A stretch of 64,000 bases of DNA from DASQZK01 sp963771005 (GTDB lineage Bacteria; Bacteroidota; Bacteroidia; Bacteroidales; GCA-2748055), in contig CAVYRO010000008.1 of NCBI GenBank assembly GCA_963771005.1, forward strand, positions 1,240,001 to 1,304,000, written 5' to 3'. The position numbers and the translations under genes were made by a program. A model generated the notes under the pieces. That model was not told the DNA's origin. It was given only the letters and a program-made list of their open reading frames with translations, and did no database searches. This document shows, one piece after another, positions 61,824 to 64,000 of the stretch. Numbering within the stretch: the stretch's first letter is position 1; the number at the start of each line of letters is the position of its first letter.

Positions 61824-64000
61824 TTATAATCCCACTTTTATACCTGCAATAAATTGCCTGGGTTGAGGCATAAGCCCGTAATCAATTCCCTGGTGGATGT
61901 TCGAGAATGAATAGCCGAATTCCGGGTCGTATCCCAGGTAATTTGAGAAAACATAGGCGTTATTCACAGAAAAATAGAATTCCGCATTTTTAAATGCAAA
62001 GAATTCATCCGGTATCCTGTAACTCAGGGTTACGTTTTTCACCCTCACGTAGGAACCGTCTTCGATCCACCGGGTGGAAAAGGCAGAATTACCAATGGGG
62101 TCATTCGCGAGTGCACGGGGGATATCTGTTTCCTGTCCTTCATACTGCCACCGGTTAAGAACCGTGGCACTCTGGTTCTCAAGGCCGGTCATCGCTTCAT
62201 TTTTATACCTGAGGTAGTTGAACAGCTTATTTCCGTATACTCCCTGCAGCAAGCCGCTCAGTGTCCATCTTTTGTAGGTTATGGCTGTGGAGAAGCCTCC
62301 GAAGTATTGCGGAAGGGAGGATCCAATATTGGTTTTATCGTATTCGTTGATGATACCATCGGGAGCTCCGTCGGGGCCGGACAGGTCGGCGAATTTTGCA
62401 TCACCTGCCCTGTATGAAGAGCCTTTGGCATTGACAAGCGACATTTCATCAGCTTCTGCCTGGGTGCTATACACTCCTTCAAAAATGAAACCGTAGAAGC
62501 TGTTGGCCGGCGCCCCCACCGCATTTACAATCTCCGCCCCGGGAACTTCCGTAATGATCTTATTACCCTTGATCTCTACAACCTGGTTACTGATCTCGGA
62601 AAAATTGGCCTGTATATCCCAGGAAAAAGATGATGTACTTATTATCCGCCAAAATAAACTGTACTCTGTTCCCGTATTCTCCATTTTTCCACCATTTTCT
62701 GCCCGGAGATCATACCCTATGAAGGCATCCAAAGGACTATAGATCAGCATATTATCTGTCGATGTTTTAAACATGTCGACTTTGAATGAGAGCCGGTTGC
62801 CCCACATCGAAAGATCCATCCCTGCATCCAACTGGGTAAGGATCTCGTAACTGAGACGATCGTTAGGGACAACAGCCGGATAAAGACCGACTGTTTCGCG
62901 GAATTTGATCGCCTGGTAGTAATTGGTGGCAGTGGATTCCCCGATATCATCGTTCCCCGTTCTCCCGGCACTAAACCTAAGTTTCAGATCTTCAAGCCAG
63001 GACAGGTTTTTCAGGAAATTTTCATTCGAAAGTCTCCATCCGATCCCGCCCGAGTAAAACAGGCCGAAGGGCTGCCCGCCTATTTCCGTAGTGCCGGCGG
63101 CATGATCACCCACCCTCGAGGATCCGTCAAGTGAAACAGTAGCTGTCAGTAAATATTTTGTTTTGTAGGCATAGTTGAGGTATTCATAATACGACAACCA
63201 CGACCAGTTCCTGTTCTGGCCGCCGATCTCCCGCTGATCATTCTGCCCGTCAGCAAGGGTCCTGTACTGGTCGTTCTCATGCGCGTTCTTGGTGAGACCC
63301 CAGTCAAGCTGGTAAGCATTGGTATAAACATGTACACCTGTGTTCGAGGAAAACTGATGATTGGTCCCGAAAGATTTATTGTATATGAGATAGGTGTTAT
63401 TATAGAAAGATTTCAGATCGTTGTTTGTTCTCTTGGAAACATTGATGGCTTCATTATCATAATAAAGCTGCATCCCGTGATTGGGCATGAAGATCTGCTC
63501 CTTAAGTTCATCATAGGTAAGGCTGAAATTACTATTAAGCCTGAGATTCTTACCAAGATTGCCTTCCAATCCGAGAGTGGCTATGAAGTTATAATTGGTG
63601 TTTTTAGCTTCGTAATTTTCGACAATTGCGAGCGGATTGCTGACCCCCAGCTCATCAACTTCCGAAAGTGTACGTATTTCCCTGCCCTCTTCATCATACT
63701 GATAGGGATTGAGCAGTGGGGATTTTGCAAGGCTGGCAAGAATTGGACTTGTTTCCGATGCCGTTGCTGCCTCTTTAAGACGGGAATTGCCGTAATTAAG
63801 TGAAACTCCCGCATTCATTTTCAGCCATGTGAAGATATTGAGGCGACTGACGAACCGCAGATCGTACCCTTTGAAACCTGTTTTATTGATCAGGCCATCA
63901 CTGCTTAAATAGCCAAACGACAGGCCATACCTTGCAATTTCATCACCCCCCTTTACATTCATATTCAGGTTGGTCATGACCGCATCATTGAAGATCAACT
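61824..64000 (-). CDS. SusC/RagA-family TonB-dependent receptor, 5' part beyond window
   Basis: At least 725 residues of the C-terminal barrel. The frame is open to the window edge, and NMNVKGGDEIARYGLSFGYL is the start of the barrel region, not a protein start. Family features: GYDPEFGYSFSNIHQGIDYG and PQPRQFIAGIKVGL at the end, the standard SusC finish. With the SusD gene downstream it forms a glycan importer, probably for the cello- or manno-oligosaccharides made by the neighbouring enzymes (inference). Confidence 0.95.
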   Translation of the reverse strand, partial: LIFNDAVMTNLNMNVKGGDEIARYGLSFGYLSSDGLINKTGFKGYDLRFVSRLNIFTWLKMNAGVSLNYGNSRLKEAATASETSPILASLAKSPLLNPYQYDEEGREIRTLSEVDELGVSNPLAIVENYEAKNTNYNFIATLGLEGNLGKNLRLNSNFSLTYDELKEQIFMPNHGMQLYYDNEAINVSKRTNNDLKSFYNNTYLIYNKSFGTNHQFSSNTGVHVYTNAYQLDWGLTKNAHENDQYRTLADGQNDQREIGGQNRNWSWLSYYEYLNYAYKTKYLLTATVSLDGSSRVGDHAAGTTEIGGQPFGLFYSGGIGWRLSNENFLKNLSWLEDLKLRFSAGRTGNDDIGESTATNYYQAIKFRETVGLYPAVVPNDRLSYEILTQLDAGMDLSMWGNRLSFKVDMFKTSTDNMLIYSPLDAFIGYDLRAENGGKMENTGTEYSLFWRIISTSSFSWDIQANFSEISNQVVEIKGNKIITEVPGAEIVNAVGAPANSFYGFIFEGVYSTQAEADEMSLVNAKGSSYRAGDAKFADLSGPDGAPDGIINEYDKTNIGSSLPQYFGGFSTAITYKRWTLSGLLQGVYGNKLFNYLRYKNEAMTGLENQSATVLNRWQYEGQETDIPRALANDPIGNSAFSTRWIEDGSYVRVKNVTLSYRIPDEFFAFKNAEFYFSVNNAYVFSNYLGYDPEFGYSFSNIHQGIDYGLMPQPRQFIAGIKVGL

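Noticed and set aside
1..64000. tRNA, rRNA, riboswitch and prophage genes
   Set aside because: None could be recognised by eye; no cloverleaf with a CCA-type end, no rRNA core sequence and no phage structural gene was seen.

Overview
The window comes from a member of the Bacteroidota. The evidence is a SusC/SusD pair, C-terminal type IX secretion sorting domains on two glycoside hydrolases, gliding-type ABC genes (GldA/GldF/GldG-like), DUF4249 plus TonB receptor genes, and several families of palindromic intergenic repeats typical of this phylum. The gene content (hemicellulases, a glycyl radical enzyme, an Hmc-like redox operon, few Shine-Dalgarno sites) suggests a free-living, largely anaerobic polysaccharide degrader rather than a gut Bacteroides; this last step is inference.

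Layout. 1-7.3 kb: an operon on the minus strand starting from a good sigma-54 promoter (7314-7328). It encodes a periplasmic-binding-like/GcvH-like fusion, a Tat-exported four-cluster ferredoxin, an NrfD-type membrane subunit, a second GcvH-like protein, a histidine kinase with two haem-attachment motifs in its periplasmic loop, and a sigma-54 response regulator cut by the window edge. 7.6-9.3 kb: an IS4-family element inserted into a copy of a GC-rich dispersed repeat. 9.0-16.5 kb: a compact operon combining a glycyl radical enzyme and its activase with a phytanoyl-CoA-dioxygenase-like oxygenase, a TIM-barrel isomerase, a sugar porter and an AraC regulator. 16.8-25.8 kb: GH43, GH116 and GH172 (DUF2961) genes, the last two broken, then a DUF5107/TPR gene with one frameshift. 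25.8-31.1 kb: a triple 137-bp repeat, a methyltransferase, a GH42-like protein and a hybrid-kinase remnant.

31.2-38.7 kb is a glucuronate/glucan module: GH67 alpha-glucuronidase, mannonate dehydratase, an SDR reductase (likely the fructuronate/mannonate step) and a GH16 laminarinase. Four 14-bp palindromes spaced exactly 32 bp apart lie in front of uxuA. 38.7-45.5 kb holds a TonB receptor/DUF4249/MG2-plug operon and a YciI-like protein. 45.8-50.1 kb is the gldAFG plus DUF4340 operon with a terminator. 50.2-51.9 kb is an array of four copies of the GC-rich repeat surrounding a DUF559 (Vsr-like nuclease fold) gene. 52.0-59.6 kb is a mannan/cellulose module: GH26, a cellobiose-2-epimerase-like protein and two tandem GH9 cellulases. 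59.9-64 kb is SusD and a partial SusC.

At least ten single-base frameshifts and one in-frame stop fall in otherwise well-conserved genes, mostly between 2.7 and 26 kb. Several can be repaired by one base in a short homopolymer, so sequence error must be excluded before these genes are called pseudogenes.

The strongest candidates for undescribed biology are: (1) the operon joining an oxygen-sensitive glycyl radical enzyme with an oxygen-dependent dioxygenase; (2) the sigma-54/haem-kinase controlled ferredoxin-NrfD-GcvH-like complex; (3) the DUF559 gene nested in its repeat array; (4) the helically phased operator array before uxuA.
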